Assembly (NCBI GenBank): GCA_944472135.2 | Contig: OX235268.1 | Coordinates: 6,082,589-6,146,588 of the forward strand | Source: Trichobilharzia regenti | Lineage: Eukaryota > Platyhelminthes > Trematoda > Strigeidida > Schistosomatidae | Direction of reading: 5' to 3' | Length of the DNA: 64,000 bases | In this document: positions 10,741 to 22,599 of the stretch, piece after piece | How the letters are laid out: each line of letters opens with the position of its first letter | How positions within the stretch are numbered: position 1 is the first letter of the stretch | Position numbers and translations under genes: made by a program | Notes under the pieces: model-generated | The model's database searches: none | The model's input: only the letters and a program-made list of their open reading frames with translations | What the model was told of the DNA's origin: nothing

Positions 10741-10904
10741 CACATGGTCCGGAGTTCGAGCCCACGCCGGCGCACACCTGATATCTATGGCCTGCCTGCA
10801 AAATTTGGGCTACCGATATCCACGCTGAAAATTCCATACTTGTACGAAAAATACAGTGTGGAATCAAGCTGTAATCAAAAATAAAATAAATAATAAATAA
10901 ATAA
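10741..10904 (+). mobile_element. SINE C, head removed by duplication breakpoint
   Basis: Same body and A-rich tail as 6349-6512. The first 40 bases with the A box are absent because the duplicated unit began inside the SINE. Confidence 0.85.
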
Positions 10905-10929
10905 CTTCGTGTTCTCTTTTTTCTATAAC

Positions 10930-11290
10930 TGGTTTGTAAGGATGCTCACTAGTGACTTGCTACAGGATGGAGTGAAACGTCGTGACCAGTGAGGTCCATC
11001 CGGTCACGTGTTAGTATGGATGTCCTACCGATGATATTAGTTGGGGTTGTGCAAAATCACAAATTGATAGAAGTTAGAATGCATGGCCTGACCATTGGAC
11101 CGGATCCCAGTGGCTGAATGCTATACAGGCTAGCTTACCTTGTAACCGGAAGGTCCTGGGTTCGTACCTCGGTGGTGGGTGAGTACTGATGATGATTCCT
11201 AAACTAGTTGGATGAAACAGCTTTCCAGTACTTCGTGGTTTCTAATGGTTCTCTAACTGTTATCAATCCGTGACAAACTCGTAAAAAATA
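10930..11290 (+). mobile_element. SINE A, duplicate copy
   Basis: Counterpart of 6537-6898, with the same CTGATGA and GAAAC blocks and a few substitutions ('gggtccc' to 'ggatccc'). Confidence 0.75.
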
Positions 11291-11574
11291 AGTGTTAAGT
11301 GTTTTGAACGTCTTTATCAACGATGATTATAATGTTAAGAAAAATAACAATGATAATGGGGTTTATGCAGGTGGTGATAACAATAACGAAGGTAGTATTA
11401 TGTGTATATGTAGATAATTAAATATTTAAATAAATTAGGTCAAATCTGAAAAGTTACGTAATACTAAAGCTGAAGTGGACAGATAATCAGAGTTTAAATA
11501 AATATCATAGAAGTACGAAAGAAATGGAAAATAATAAAGTGTGGGTGGGAAGTTTTTAATTAGAATTTACCTAG

Positions 11575-12425
11575 ACCAGGGAAGAGAAAAATGTAGAACG
11601 AACTTCTCTTGTATGTAAACACCGAGACTGTTCTTTTGAATTAATTCCCATAGCTTCGTTTATATGTGTAAAAGGCGGGTTCGATTTCTGTTTGAAAGGT
11701 TCAGTGGAGTGTGTGATAGACAATTTTGAAGGCACTCCTTCTCTCCACTTGATCTGATGACCGTTATCAATCAAATGAATCAAGATAAAACTACTTATAG
11801 ATTTTACTTGGTCTTTTCCAAACCTTGAAGAAAGATGCTCACTGATGATGCGTTTGTTGAGCTGTTTATTTGTTCACCCTATATATATATATATATATAT
11901 ACCTTTCGCCGCAGGTACAACTAAATTTGTAGATACACATAGAAGTGGCAAAGCCAGGTAGCTTGTCTTTCGGTTGACCATCTACAGATTGGTCGGTTGG
12001 AAAGTGACAAAAAACACAATGTGTGGCGGCAGTATAAGTCCGTTTTATTGCTCTCGATAATCCTAGATTTAGGAGTTTACTAACCATATCCCTATTGAAT
12101 TGCAGTTTCAAGCACAGTTGTTTCTTTGCAACTATTGTCAGTTTCCCTTTATTATACCTGGCGTTCATGTATCTCGTTATAAATCTACTAGATTAACCCA
12201 TTTGAATCAGTGTATTTGTGATGCATCCTAATTCATTTTTCTAGGCAGTCATATGTACAGATCCGTTTTACTCTATTCTTAATGCGTTTGACCAAATTGA
12301 CTTTGTCTTGGATTGCTAAAAAAGTTAGGAAATATGTATATTGTCCTACAGATGTAGGATCTTTAGTGAACCATCCTGTCTTCAGCTCAACTTGACATAA
12401 AAGAGGTGTAATCTACCATGTAATA
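11575..12425 (-). mobile_element. Penelope-like element (P1), duplicate copy
   Basis: Counterpart of 7183-8070 with the same CIYKFSCTCGERYI start and downstream blocks. Its TA tract is 22 nt, so the reading after RYI is IYIYIYR and then a different frame. Confidence 0.8.
11880..11901. repeat. TA microsatellite, short allele (22 nt)
   Basis: Paralogue of the 62-nt tract at 7488-7549. Confidence 0.95.
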
Positions 12426-13312
12426 CTTATTATTATTTGATCCACAAATTCACTGTCATTGGCTGAATTTTCTTCATATATAAATCCATGTAAATTAGAG
12501 CAAAGCCTGAAGAAGATCTAATTGAAAACAACAATATTGTTTGTTTATATGTATCCATAATACATGTCTAATATTGATCCAAGAAGAAGATCAGAGATAG
12601 GTTTCTAAGTGTGTAGAATATGCAGGAAGATAATTTTGTGCAGTCTTTGTTAAAAGTTAAAAAGTGACATTCTTTCACGTGAGGACAGACAACGAAATTT
12701 AATTGTGAGTATATGGAGTCGCTGAGAAGAACTGTGAATTCGTGCTCAGTACCTGTACGAATAAAGCATGGTAATAAAGAAGTTAATTGAATCACGTTTA
12801 TAGATAACGACTTAGATGCAAGTATTATTAAGGCAGACATCGGACACCTTCTATGACTGTTATCAGAAACAGGGGCAAGGACTACCTTGACAACGGTTAA
12901 TGGGAGATAGGTGACAACCCTAGTCAGTAAAACCCTTGAAATCGATTGACTAAGTCATTATTTGGAACGACTTTCCGTTACTAGGTTCAAAAAGGTTCAT
13001 TCAAGTAGGTGCTAAGAGATGACCACATCCTAAATTCCATCTCTCAAAGTGGCAACACTATAGATTTGAGAGAAACTCTAAAGAAAAACCGGAGTACTGG
13101 CGAAATTCAAGATAGTGGAGTGATTACCTATGTTAGTATGCAACAGGCTATACAGGCTAAAGGGATGCAGAATCCTAAGCCCTTTCGAAATGTGCTAGAT
13201 AGCCGCCAACGTAATCTCGATAGTTTACGCATGTTATTCCCAACCAGCATTACTGCTCAACATGGTCAGAGACAAAGAAAATTTCAGATTTGACCATAAA
13301 TTCAAATCAGTT

Positions 13313-14170
13313 ATATCGAGAGAACTATAGAAAACCAACAGGGAGTTTCCCGGACAGCCTTTTTCGAACTGACTTATCTCTGAGACGCACCCGCCAGTTT
13401 TCGAAACCGGCAGCTTCTGGTTACAAGGCAAATTTGTAGACTATTTAGTCACTGGGGTCCGTTTTAGTCGTCCACGAATTCCAGGTTTCACCAGTTCGTG
13501 AGTATTTTTGCTCATTGCAGAACTGATGAACCTAAGTGTTCACAACTTCTCCATAGAACACTAGCTAGTAAGAAGTGATGAAACTGGCTGGTGGTCGCAC
13601 TAAAATCATGAATTAGTAGAGCTTAGAATTCATGAAATACCGATTGAGTCAGGTCCCAGTAGCTGAATTGTCTACGAGCTTTCTTTGTAATTAGAAGTTC
13701 CTGCGTTCGAGCTCAGTCGAGTGGGTACTGCCAGTGATTCAGAAATTCAGAGAAAATAGCTGTCTAGTGTTAAAACTTCGGCAACTGACTGCATACAGGA
13801 CGTCATCTGAACGTCTATTGAGCAGCCGTAACTGTTGAGGCCCATCAAGTCTGTTAAGATAACAGCCGCACACCCGCGATATTAGCTGGGGATTGAGATA
13901 CATATATCGTTAATTGGTATTAGTTGGAATTCATAGGTTGGCCATCAGTTCGAGTCCCAGTGAATCGGTGGTCTATGAGTTTGCCAATTAACAGGATCAT
14001 CCTGGACCCAACCACGGTAGGTGGGTACTGATGAAGACTCCCAAACTAAGACCAAAACAACTATCCAGTTTACCGTGGCTTTCTGATGGTTCTTTAACTG
14101 ATGTCAACTTGTGACCAAACCTACGATCAACTAGATCCCTGCAACCAACACTTGACGCTAGTTATATGCC
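13313..14170. mobile_element. Degenerate SINE-A cluster, duplicate copy
   Basis: Counterpart of 8960-9815. It holds several of the substitutions between the units, such as those around 13505-13520. Confidence 0.6.
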
Positions 14171-14489
14171 TGAAGATGTTGAATACTATCAGAAGAAAAG
14201 CATACTTATTGATGATATATGCATAATTCGTTTCATACTCAATGTAATTTAGAAAATACTGTATATGGAAAAGATGCTTAAATTATTTATTTTGTGCTTG
14301 TCAACAGGAATGTGAAATCTTAAATTTTCCGCCATTTTGTGTAACACACAAATAAGCTGGTAAAACAAAACAAAGACGAGTTGAAAAGAGAAGGATATTT
14401 TCTTGAAACAATTATTTAATTTTTAATGAATGTCTCATGCTTGTTTCTTTGCCTCAAAGCTAATCCCGTACATACGATTTCATCTGGAT

Positions 14490-14900
14490 TATAGGAATTA
14501 TTAAAAAGAGACCGTTGCAGCGAAGAAAATTTTCTTTTCGACGAAGTCACTATCAACTAGACAGCTGTACAATCGTATATTTATAACAAATGGATGGGAA
14601 AGTTCCAGAATAATTTCCGGTTAAGGGTCAAGTTGATAAAATAACAATTAGGAATTAAAATGCCACAATAAGAACGGGGGAGGGATAAAACTCAAACAAA
14701 GCAGCCCATTATTTTGAAGGACTTTTCGAATGGCACTGAATGTCCTTGAATTGACCAGATGTTCTGTCACTGAAGTATATACACGTTTTCGTTCTCCTTT
14801 TACTAGCCAGTCTGGATAGTGTTCACGAGCCCATTTCTCAAATTGGCGCAGGGTACGGTTGGCTAATAACTGTCTAATAATTTTACTTCCCACTTAATTT
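14490..14900 (-). mobile_element. PLE (P1) GIY-YIG remnant, duplicate copy
   Basis: Counterpart of 10140-10550. The open frame at 14893-14648 has the same translation as its partner. Confidence 0.7.
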
Positions 14901-15104
14901 GTACTATTTAGGGCATTTTAAGGTCATTACATGCATTGGTCTTCACGTATTTTATATCGGCTGATGGCATCACTAAAATATTAGTGTTGAAAATGTCGTC
15001 TGGAAGGATTATGAAACCAATGGAAATTAAATTTCATAGATGAGAGAACACAAAAACCGGAAAAAATTTTTTAAATTTTAGAAACGGTATATACTTTTAG
15101 CTTG

Positions 15105-16155
15105 TTCACAAGTTGATATCAGTGACAGAACCAATCAGAAATCTGCAGCACAGGACGGCTGTTTCTCCCCCATCTTGAACTCTTCAATAGTGCGAATCCC
15201 CTGAGGTTTGAACCTAGCACCTTCCGGTCACAAGTCAAGTTTATAGAGCATTCAACCACCATTCAACGGCCCCTGAATTCCACCTTTAACCAGTTCGTGC
15301 TATATGTGGCGTAAATGCCAGCCAATGTGATGAAGAAGCGATTATTCCCTTTCGAGACGTAGTGGACCCTGCTGGTTACCACATTTTATTAGAATTCGAG
15401 GCAAAATCCTGTATAGAGCCAGTTACTAGTGAGTATTAGACAATGGCCAACAGCTGCGCTAAATGATATTAGAGAATTGGGGGCAATCGGCAGGAAGCTC
15501 CTCCTCACCTAGGTTTCGTGCTAGTTGACACTCACCAGTCAGCAAGGAAGGAACTCATGTCCCTTGTGAGATTCGAGCTTACGTTAGCCAGTGAGAGCTG
15601 CAGTTTGAGACATTACCACTGCACCAAGTAAAAGAGTAGATACGTCACACTAGTTACCAGTTTCCAATGAAAATACCCACTACAGTCCTACAGGAGGTCA
15701 ATCGCGAGCCCGAATAGCTCAGTGGTAACGTCTGTGACTGCAGCTCTTACTGGGTGACACGGGTTAGAATCTCAGAAGGGTGCAGATACGCCTTAGTGAC
15801 TGGTGAGTGCCAGCTAACACGAAACCTAAGTCCAAGGCTTCCTGTCCATCGCCTCCCACTCTCCAATATCATTTCGTGCAGCTGCCATCCATTGTCTGAT
15901 TGATACTCACTACAGTCTGGCTCTTTACAGGATGTTGCCTCGAATTCTAGCGAAATGTGCTAACCAGCAGGGTCCACAACGTTTAGAAAGAGAATAGTCG
16001 TTTCTTGATTGCACTGGTTGGCATTTACGCCACATATAACATTAATTGGTCAAAGGTGGAATTCATGGGTCTTTGGATGTCGGTTGAATGCTCTATGAAC
16101 TTGACTTGTGACCAGAAAGTCCTAGGTTAAAATCTTGGTAGATACGTACTGTTGG
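15105..16155. mobile_element. Large palindrome of nested SINE A and SINE B copies
   Basis: An inverted repeat with arms of roughly 415 bases: about 15247-15660 pairs with about 15700-16110. Matching landmarks include 'ggcgtaaatgcca' (15307/16022), 'gtggaccctgctggtta' (15361/15958) and 'gttaccactg' (15611/15726). Each arm holds a SINE-A end outside and a SINE-B unit inside. The right arm keeps the tRNA-Cys-like head 'agcccgaatagctcagtggtaacg' near 15709 and a B-box remnant 'gggttagaatctc' near 15762. The left arm keeps the antisense equivalents. Confidence 0.85.
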
Positions 16156-16290
16156 CAATTCCGAAACAGGGGCAAACCAGCTGTGTATTCCGCTACCGAT
16201 ATCACATGCTGAAAATTTCATACTTATATCAAAAATACTGTGTGGAGTCAAGCTATAATAAAATATTTAAAAAAAATATAGTGTCCAATG
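16140..16290 (+). mobile_element. SINE C, 3' fragment
   Basis: The body blocks 'cgctaccgatatcacatgctgaaaa' and 'aatactgtgtggagtcaagct' with an A-rich tail match other SINE C copies. The tRNA-like head is missing. Confidence 0.65.
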
Positions 16291-16394
16291 AAAACTACAC
16301 TTATATAGATTTTACACAAGGAGTCCAAGTTTAAACAAATTAAACGTATTCATACAAATGGTAAAGAAGTTGCGCAACAAAGATGGGAGATGCG

Positions 16395-17405
16395 TAAGAC
16401 GAAAGCTGCTACCTTGACGTGGTGGTCGGTCTTGAACACCGCAATGACCTAATCAAGCTATACTGGCTGAGACTTATGTCTCTTGAGGTTCTACCATGCC
16501 AGTCAGGTTGTTTGGATAGCGGTTAAACAAAAAGCAGCTACCCCATCCAATACCATGATTCAAACAAATTCACAAAATTTCATGCCGGATCGGCCGTGGT
16601 CCGGATTAACAACGACCGCGCTTCCTGCTGCCGTGTCACAGGGCAGGAGTGATAAGTATGCTACTGAGGCACACCAAACAAAAGAGAACAAACAAAAACA
16701 GGCCGCGTGTGACCGGCCTCAAGCAGTTGTCCCCTGGGCTCTGCGGTCACGCAACCAACTTCCACGGTGTGGGCAGCCGGGAAGTAACAAATGCCCTCAC
16801 AATCCGAAATGCACACAAAACCTCTCTAATCCTCACTCATCTTTGTCTTCATCTTCATCTCTATTACCTTGCCTTCCTCCCACTGATGCAACTCCTCTAC
16901 TTGATGGCTCCTCACTCCCTCTTCACTCTGTGTAAGACGATGAGTAACTAATAAATTGGGTAACAGTGCACTCAACTCAAATCATAGAAATAAGAGACAA
17001 GCAAAATCACACTATATCAAGGGGTGCAGAATGAGATTACAGCCAAAGATTGCGTAGTCAAATGAAGTATCAGTCATCATCAACAGGAAAAGTTTCAAAT
17101 AAGTGTCTTGTTTCGCTTATTTAGACGACAGCAGCGTTTCAACTGCATGCATTACGTTTGAGGATGTGAAACACAGGATTGGAAAGACATGATAGGCGTT
17201 CGTTATTATGAAATTAGTGTGGAGACCCGCTGAAATAAGCTTCAAATTCAGTGCTTCTCATATACCTCAGAGACTTGATGCTGAAGTTATTGAAAACATT
17301 TCCAACAAGCTACTGCTGCAGATGTGCTCATGCCATCACTGCAAAAGGTTTGGAAGGAAGAAAAGGTGCCTGACTATTGTAAGAACGGCTACCTATTCCT
17401 TGTAT
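16395..17405 (+). mobile_element. RTE-like element: 5' region plus RT fragment, internally deleted
   Basis: 'gctaccttgacgtggtggtcgg' (16408) and the 150-codon frame at 16483-16935 (proline- and serine-rich, with HNPKCTQNLSNP) look like the 5' region that precedes the coding part in RTE elements; this is inference. At 17280-17400 a different frame reads LQKVWKEEKVPDYCKNGYL, directly comparable to LQKVWKEGKVPTDWRKGYL of the RTE at 41158-41976. The endonuclease and the rest of the polymerase are deleted between these parts. Confidence 0.55.
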
Positions 17406-18290
17406 ATGGGTTAGAAACTTGGCGTGTCATGCTAAGGATCTCCAACAAATGGATGGGAAAGTTGCAGAATAACCAGGCTGGATAGTGTTCATGAGCGTGT
17501 TTTTCAAGTTGGCGCATGGTACGGCTGATGTACTTAGCTCCACTAGAGCATGTAAACTGGTTTATGAACGTTAGAGCGGCCCAATTTGACAGCTTATATT
17601 TTGCGTTCTGGCTGAACAGTTTCTTGCAGGAAAACATCAGTCGTAGGTTCGTGGCGAATTATGCTTTCCTCAAAGATTTAGAAAGGCGTTTCCGAAGGAT
17701 TTCTGTTTCAATGTCACCTTTGAATTCTAGATTAAGCCAAGGTATGTTCTTTGGGACGGATTGGACTTGTTCGGAAGTCTTTTTAGATTTTAGATTCTTG
17801 TTTATGAACAGGGGGAGGGAAACCATTTTCCATCAGGGTTTTTCGAAGATTACGCAGTTCTTCTTCAACCACTTCCTCGCTGCATATATTCCGAATCCTC
17901 GAAGAAAGAGCGTATATCAGGTTCCTATTTCTGCTCAGGGGCACGAAGCTTTGAAAGTTGATGAATTATCCATTTCATGTAGGCTTTTTGTATATGGACC
18001 TTTTCAGAGAGTTGTTGGCGTTTCTTGTCAGATGGATGTCGAGGAAGTGGAACATTCCGTCGGATTCAGTCTCAAGTGTAAAGTCAATACTTATGTAGAC
18101 GTTATTGAAGATTTGAAGTAGGTTTTTTTAAATCAAAATTCTGATCACAAATAATAAAAGTATCATCAATGTATCTCTTGTAGAGATTGAGGTTGTTGAT
18201 AGTTGGTGATAAGGGGTTGTTTTCTAAGCTAGCCATAAAGCAGTCGGCTAGGAGGGGTCCTAAGTGAGAACCTTTTAATTAAATCATTCA
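17385..18290 (-). mobile_element. Penelope-like element (P1), RT palm to GIY-YIG domain
   Basis: Reverse strand, in order: LGPLLADCFMAS (after the GSPLGPLLAD-type motif), LYKRYIDDTFIICDQ near 18200-18160 with the catalytic YIDD intact, FHFLDIHLTR, SFVPLSRNRNLIYALSSRI, LRNLRKTLMENGFPPP (linker), and FTCSSGAKYISRTMRQLEK (C-x-C with the second Cys changed to Ser, YIG changed to YIS), then HEHYPAWL. Frames change near 18120, 17960 and 17640, so it is dead. The 201-codon forward frame at 17516-18121 is its antisense shadow. Confidence 0.8.
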
Positions 18291-18299
18291 GGAACTTTC

Positions 18300-18375
18300 C
18301 CATACATTTGATATAAATACATGAATGTACAGCCTAGATGATGACTTCGTCGAAAAGAAAAGTTTCTTCACTGCA
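18300..18375 (+). mobile_element. PLE (P1) 3' UTR fragment
   Basis: 'aatacatgaatgtacagcc' and 'gatgacttcgtcgaaaagaaaagtttcttc' match the 3' untranslated block at 53650-53720 and, antisense, at 10160-10230. It is in opposite orientation to the neighbouring PLE. Confidence 0.6.
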
Positions 18376-18732
18376 ATTGTCTTCTTAAGATCTCCAACAA
18401 GTTACAGATTTCTACCAACAGCTGTCCGATTCATTGGCTGCATAACGAATTAGCAACAAGAAACTCTAGGAGGTGACGAACAAACTAATAGCCAATCGCT
18501 GAACAATTATGTAGGGAGAGATGGAAATGGGTCAGGGATACGTTTACGCCATCTCTCTAGTGAAGTCCTAGTGGGAGGCGACAAGCGAGTCGTCGGTGCT
18601 AGGATGACATTATAGAGAATCGTGGAGCTAGCCAGCTAAAGATGACAGCGCAAAATGGAACAAAGTGGATATGTGTTGCTGATGTTCCATTTTTCACGTG
18701 GGACTCAAAGTAATAATAATAATAATAAATGA
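18375..18732 (+). mobile_element. RTE-like element, 3' end with TAA tail
   Basis: Degenerate RTE C-terminus (ISNKLQISTNSCPIHW-like start, then 'ggagagatggaaatgggtcagg', equivalent to KWRWVR) ending in 'gggactcaaag' and (TAA)6. All frames are interrupted. Confidence 0.65.
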
Positions 18733-19754
18733 AACCTTTATCAAGAGATGGCTTCACTGGCAACATACTGAATATCGGAATTCCCCACAGAAGAAACTAT
18801 GAAGAAAAACACTCTGTGAGGAAGGAAAATCTATGAAGAACCTTTTATATCACCAAATATGCAAGATGACAAGTTGTACATGACTTCGAGGTTGAAATGG
18901 GAGAGATCATGTCATATAGAGGAAACGAATGCCAACAGATAACCTTGAAACCAGATGGAAAAGAATTCAGAGGTCAGATTGAAACAGGCATTTACTATTG
19001 GAACCCTGATTTCCACTGAGCAACCAAAGAAATAATATCCATTATCCACAGAGCATGATTTTTGCTTAAAAACTTATCAACCTGATAACTACTCCACTGC
19101 AAATCACTGTAAAACACTCTTACATTAGAATACAATTGAAATTAATTACTTTGATAGGCTAAACAAAAATCGAAAAGCAAACAATTCAACAAAAGAATAA
19201 AAAAACTTCTTTCTTTTAAATTTAATTCGACGACTGTCACATTTCATCATCGAGTAAATTCATCTTTGTCACTTAGTGTTTAAAGGATAGACAATAAATA
19301 ATTAAATAGACCGCTTGATTTTCGTTGAAAACAAGCGCGAATTTGACTTTTGTTTGTTTTTCTCTTTTGATGGTTTATCAGGAAAACAAAAATAGGGATA
19401 CTGTACTTTACATTGTACACTGAGAACTTTTGAAGTCTATTCTCCTCCTTTCTGCTTTGATTGATGACAATGGAAACTCTATGATGTTTTCCCTTCACTC
19501 TCCTCTCTTTTAATGATGTTGATGATGACATCAACACAGTCGAGAGAGAGAGAGCAAAATAGTTCATTGAACAAGCGAGTTACACTTTATTCTGATCTAT
19601 TTTTGACTAATTTTTGTAGAAGGAGAGTGTAACAAGGGCAGTGCCTATCAATAACAATCCCTTAAAAGGTTTTGTTTTGGTATAGATATGTTATGTTGCT
19701 GCTGCTAAGTGGTTAATAGTAGTTTTCCCCGTCGCCAGATTGTTATGTACTCGT
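18733..19754. other. No feature recognised
   Basis: One reverse open frame (19280-19567, 95 codons, basic, with KRKTNKSQ) has no similarity I can name. It lacks any start or splice context that I trust. Confidence 0.4.
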
Positions 19755-22440
19755 CGACAAATTATTATTATGGATTGGTCGAGAAACTAATAGTCCTGAC
19801 GCAAGAAGGCGGAAATCAGAAGACCACTAGGTTTGCGATGATACTTCTATTTTCCAAACACAAGGAGAAGCAATAAGTGGTATCACACCAAAGTAAGTAG
19901 GAAAGTCACACAAGATTGTGTGAGCGAAATATATATGAATGTCCAGACAAGTGTGTGAACAAATCAATAGACAGTCTTAACATGAATGGCTAATTATAAT
20001 GAAGTATCGATCCATATATACATGGCAAAATATAGCAGACATGTCAACAACCACACATATAATATGGATATATGTCACCAAGCAACGGACTGTCAACAAA
20101 CACACATATTATTTATAATATAAGGGGAATATACATTGTTAAAGGAGACAGATTCATCAAAATGAAATGGTCACAGACTAAGCGAGCAAACAGAAAGAGA
20201 GACCATCATACACACATATATATATGTATGGATACATATCAAGATATGATAGAGAAGACTTGTAGCTCAGGTGGATGATTTTGATGTGGTTGTGTTCTCT
20301 GAGCTGGATAATTGATTTGCGAAGCTTTCATCATCGCCATTTTTGGCAACATCTCCCTTCAGCGCATACTTCAATTCGAGGAAATGACCTTTTAGAATTC
20401 TCCACGAGTTTATTAATCATCTCTCCTGGTGGGTCATCTTGAAGATGACTGGTTGTTTTTGTGTGTTTTCACACCCTGTAGGCTACTTGTATTGGCATTG
20501 GTGCTGACTATTTCCTTGACTTGAACTTCGACCCTTTGTGTATGAGATTTTCTTCTTATCGATCGGTAAATTTTGTCTACCTCAGCGTGTCTATTCATTG
20601 ACGATACACTGGAATACAAGGCACATTCTGAAAACTCCCTGGTATTTTTCGTGTTTCCTCTGTTTTATATCTGAACGTTGTCCCAGTCGAATAGATGTTA
20701 GAAGTTGTATGTATGCAGTCAGGTGATATGAGGGAGTGGATGTCATGTCTTTCGACGGCGAAGGGGATGTCCAATTTGGCAGTTGTTACAATTAATTTTA
20801 TAGATGACATTGGTTTTATCTTCTTTCGTTGTTGAGTCTTTTGGATGACACAGAGCCAGCCGAGTGAAATAATTTTGTTGGTTTTTTGTGCGATGTCAAT
20901 TCCTAAACGTTTGAAGAGTCTTGCAGTGATTGCTGAGATGTCCTTTATGTATATGGTAGGACGATTTTCTTTGTGCTTTCCTTTGGGGCGTTTGATTTCG
21001 TAAGTTAGCTTAGGGGTAGATGTCTTTTGATGAAAGTTCATGGATATCCATTCTTTTAGAAGACGTCCATAAGATATCTTTCTTCAATTTTCCTTTAGGT
21101 GAGAGTGCTGCAATGAGTCCTGGCCCTCTTGAGTAATGTTAGTAGACAATTCCTTTTGTGTGTTATTCTATTGTTGCTGTTCTAATTCAGTTTTTGGTCT
21201 GTGTGAGTTGATTTGGCTATAAACTTCAGTTTTTAATTTCCTGTGGTTGTTCGCTTTGCTCTCGGATTCCTCTTCTCTTGTGAATTTGATGTCATTGAAG
21301 ACGTTGTTTATGAAGTTGTGAGTTTTATTCAACTCGTTTTTTTGACTATTACAAATGTGTCGTTGACGTAACGTATCCAAATCTTGGGTCTGATCTTTGG
21401 TAAGTGTAATGTCGTCGAGTAGTTAATAGTCCTGACGCGGAAAGAGGGAAATCAGACGACCACCAGGTTTACGATGATATTTGTATTTTCCAGACAAGGA
21501 AAATTAATGTCACACAAGAGTGTGAGTGAAATGGTACGTAGTGTACGAAACGTGAGAGCAAGTGTACAAAGTAAGAGTATATATGAAAATGGCTAATACA
21601 CATGAACCAATAAGACAGTAATCTTACCATGATTAGTTGTAATGTCATATGATAACAAGGTCATACATGTTTATTTAGTTAGTGGACAGACAAAAGCATA
21701 TTGTCAGTTATAATGGAATATCGATCCATATACACATAGCAAAATATAATAGACTGTCAAAAACAAAACACACATCATGTGGATACAAATCAGTAGGATT
21801 ATGTTTTTGAACCTTCGCATCACTGCTTCTGCAATCAAACCTGATATTGGCGATCCCATGGGTGTTCTTTTGAATTTTTCATATATTTGGCCGTTGAATT
21901 GGAAGTATATCATTAGGCATGGGTTTATGCATTCCATCCAACTTGTGTGTTGGATTTTTGATTGTTGTAGGAGATGTTCGTCGTTGCTAAGTAATTGCTC
22001 CATGGTTTCTTTTGCTAGGTTTTGTCCGATTGAGGTATATAATTCTGTGACGTCGGAGGATATCATTATTTCTTGTTCATCTATTTGGATGCCTCTGATT
22101 TTCTCTCTAGAAATTGGATATCAGAGTTGATGGAGTGATTACAAGATTCCGTTAGGTTTTCAATTTTCTGTATGATTCTTTGGACAAATTGTATGTTGGA
22201 ACTCCTGGGAGTGATACAGTTGGTCGTAACGGGATATTTGGTTTGTGTGCAGTAGAATCTGGGTAGGATTGTTCCATTGGATTTCATTCATCATTGGTCT
22301 TGTTCTGTGATCTGACCAGTTTTGATTAGCTTGTTTAAGGTTCTTTGGATGCGGTTGTCTAATGTTTTTATGAGATTTGTTGGGAGTTGTTGATATACAT
22401 CATCGTCTTTGAGTAGTTCTTCACCTTTGGTATCTTTATT
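19755..22440 (-). mobile_element. Penelope-like element (lineage P2), RT to GIY-YIG region, RT split by an insert
   Basis: Reverse strand from 22440: LKDDDVYQQLPTNLI, NGTILPRFYCTQTKYPVTT, ISSDVTELYTSIGQNLAKET (RT motif A) and RTPMGSPISGLIAEAVMRR (motif B, near 21850). After an insert (21424-21795) the frame resumes as PKIWIRYVNDTFVIVKK near 21380-21340, motif C with YVDD changed to YVND, then NFINNVFNDIKFTREE. At 21040-20600: YIKDISAITARLFKRLGID, the linker before the nuclease, whose GIY-YIG part is decayed. 3' untranslated sequence at 20270-20350 recurs at 45788-46165. Confidence 0.8.
21424..21795. repeat. Repeat inserted in the P2 RT, related to 19788-20100
   Basis: It begins 'tagtcctgacgc' and ends near 'catgtggata'. 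Matching sequence lies in the same orientation at 19788-20090, with shared blocks 'tattttccaaaca/tattttccagaca' and 'tatcgatccatatacacat'. It interrupts the polymerase between motifs B and C. It may be a PLE terminal repeat (pseudo-LTR) or a separate short element. Confidence 0.65.
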
Positions 22441-22599
22441 AGTGAAATAAAATCACTCCACCTAAAAACGATAACAGTTTAATTTTGTTTAATATTCATG
22501 TAGGTGTAAGAATGAAGAATATTTTTCCCATTCGAAATGTACTTGAGCGACAGCTTGACACGCAATGTCAGCTGGCGTTCCCCTAGACGTATATCTAAT

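Larger units (their letters stand above)
10741..15093. repeat. Tandem segmental duplication, unit 2 (4353 bp)
   Basis: Second copy of 6349-10740, starting in mid-SINE without the A-box head and ending at 'acggtatata' (15093), after which the sequence is unique to the flank. The two breakpoints share almost no sequence, which argues against unequal crossing-over between long repeats. The short divergence suggests a recent event or, alternatively, two haplotypes joined in assembly. Confidence 0.95.

Noticed and set aside
6349..15093. CRISPR or satellite array
   Set aside because: Only two units of 4.4 kb with complex content; no short regularly spaced repeats anywhere in the window.
16483..16935. 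150-codon proline/serine-rich frame as a host gene
   Set aside because: It sits just after sequence that looks like an RTE 5' region and before an RTE RT fragment; low complexity and no independent support.
17516..18121. 201-codon forward open frame, one of the longest in the window
   Set aside because: It is antisense to a PLE whose reverse strand reads YIDD and GIY-YIG motifs; the forward translation shows no domain.
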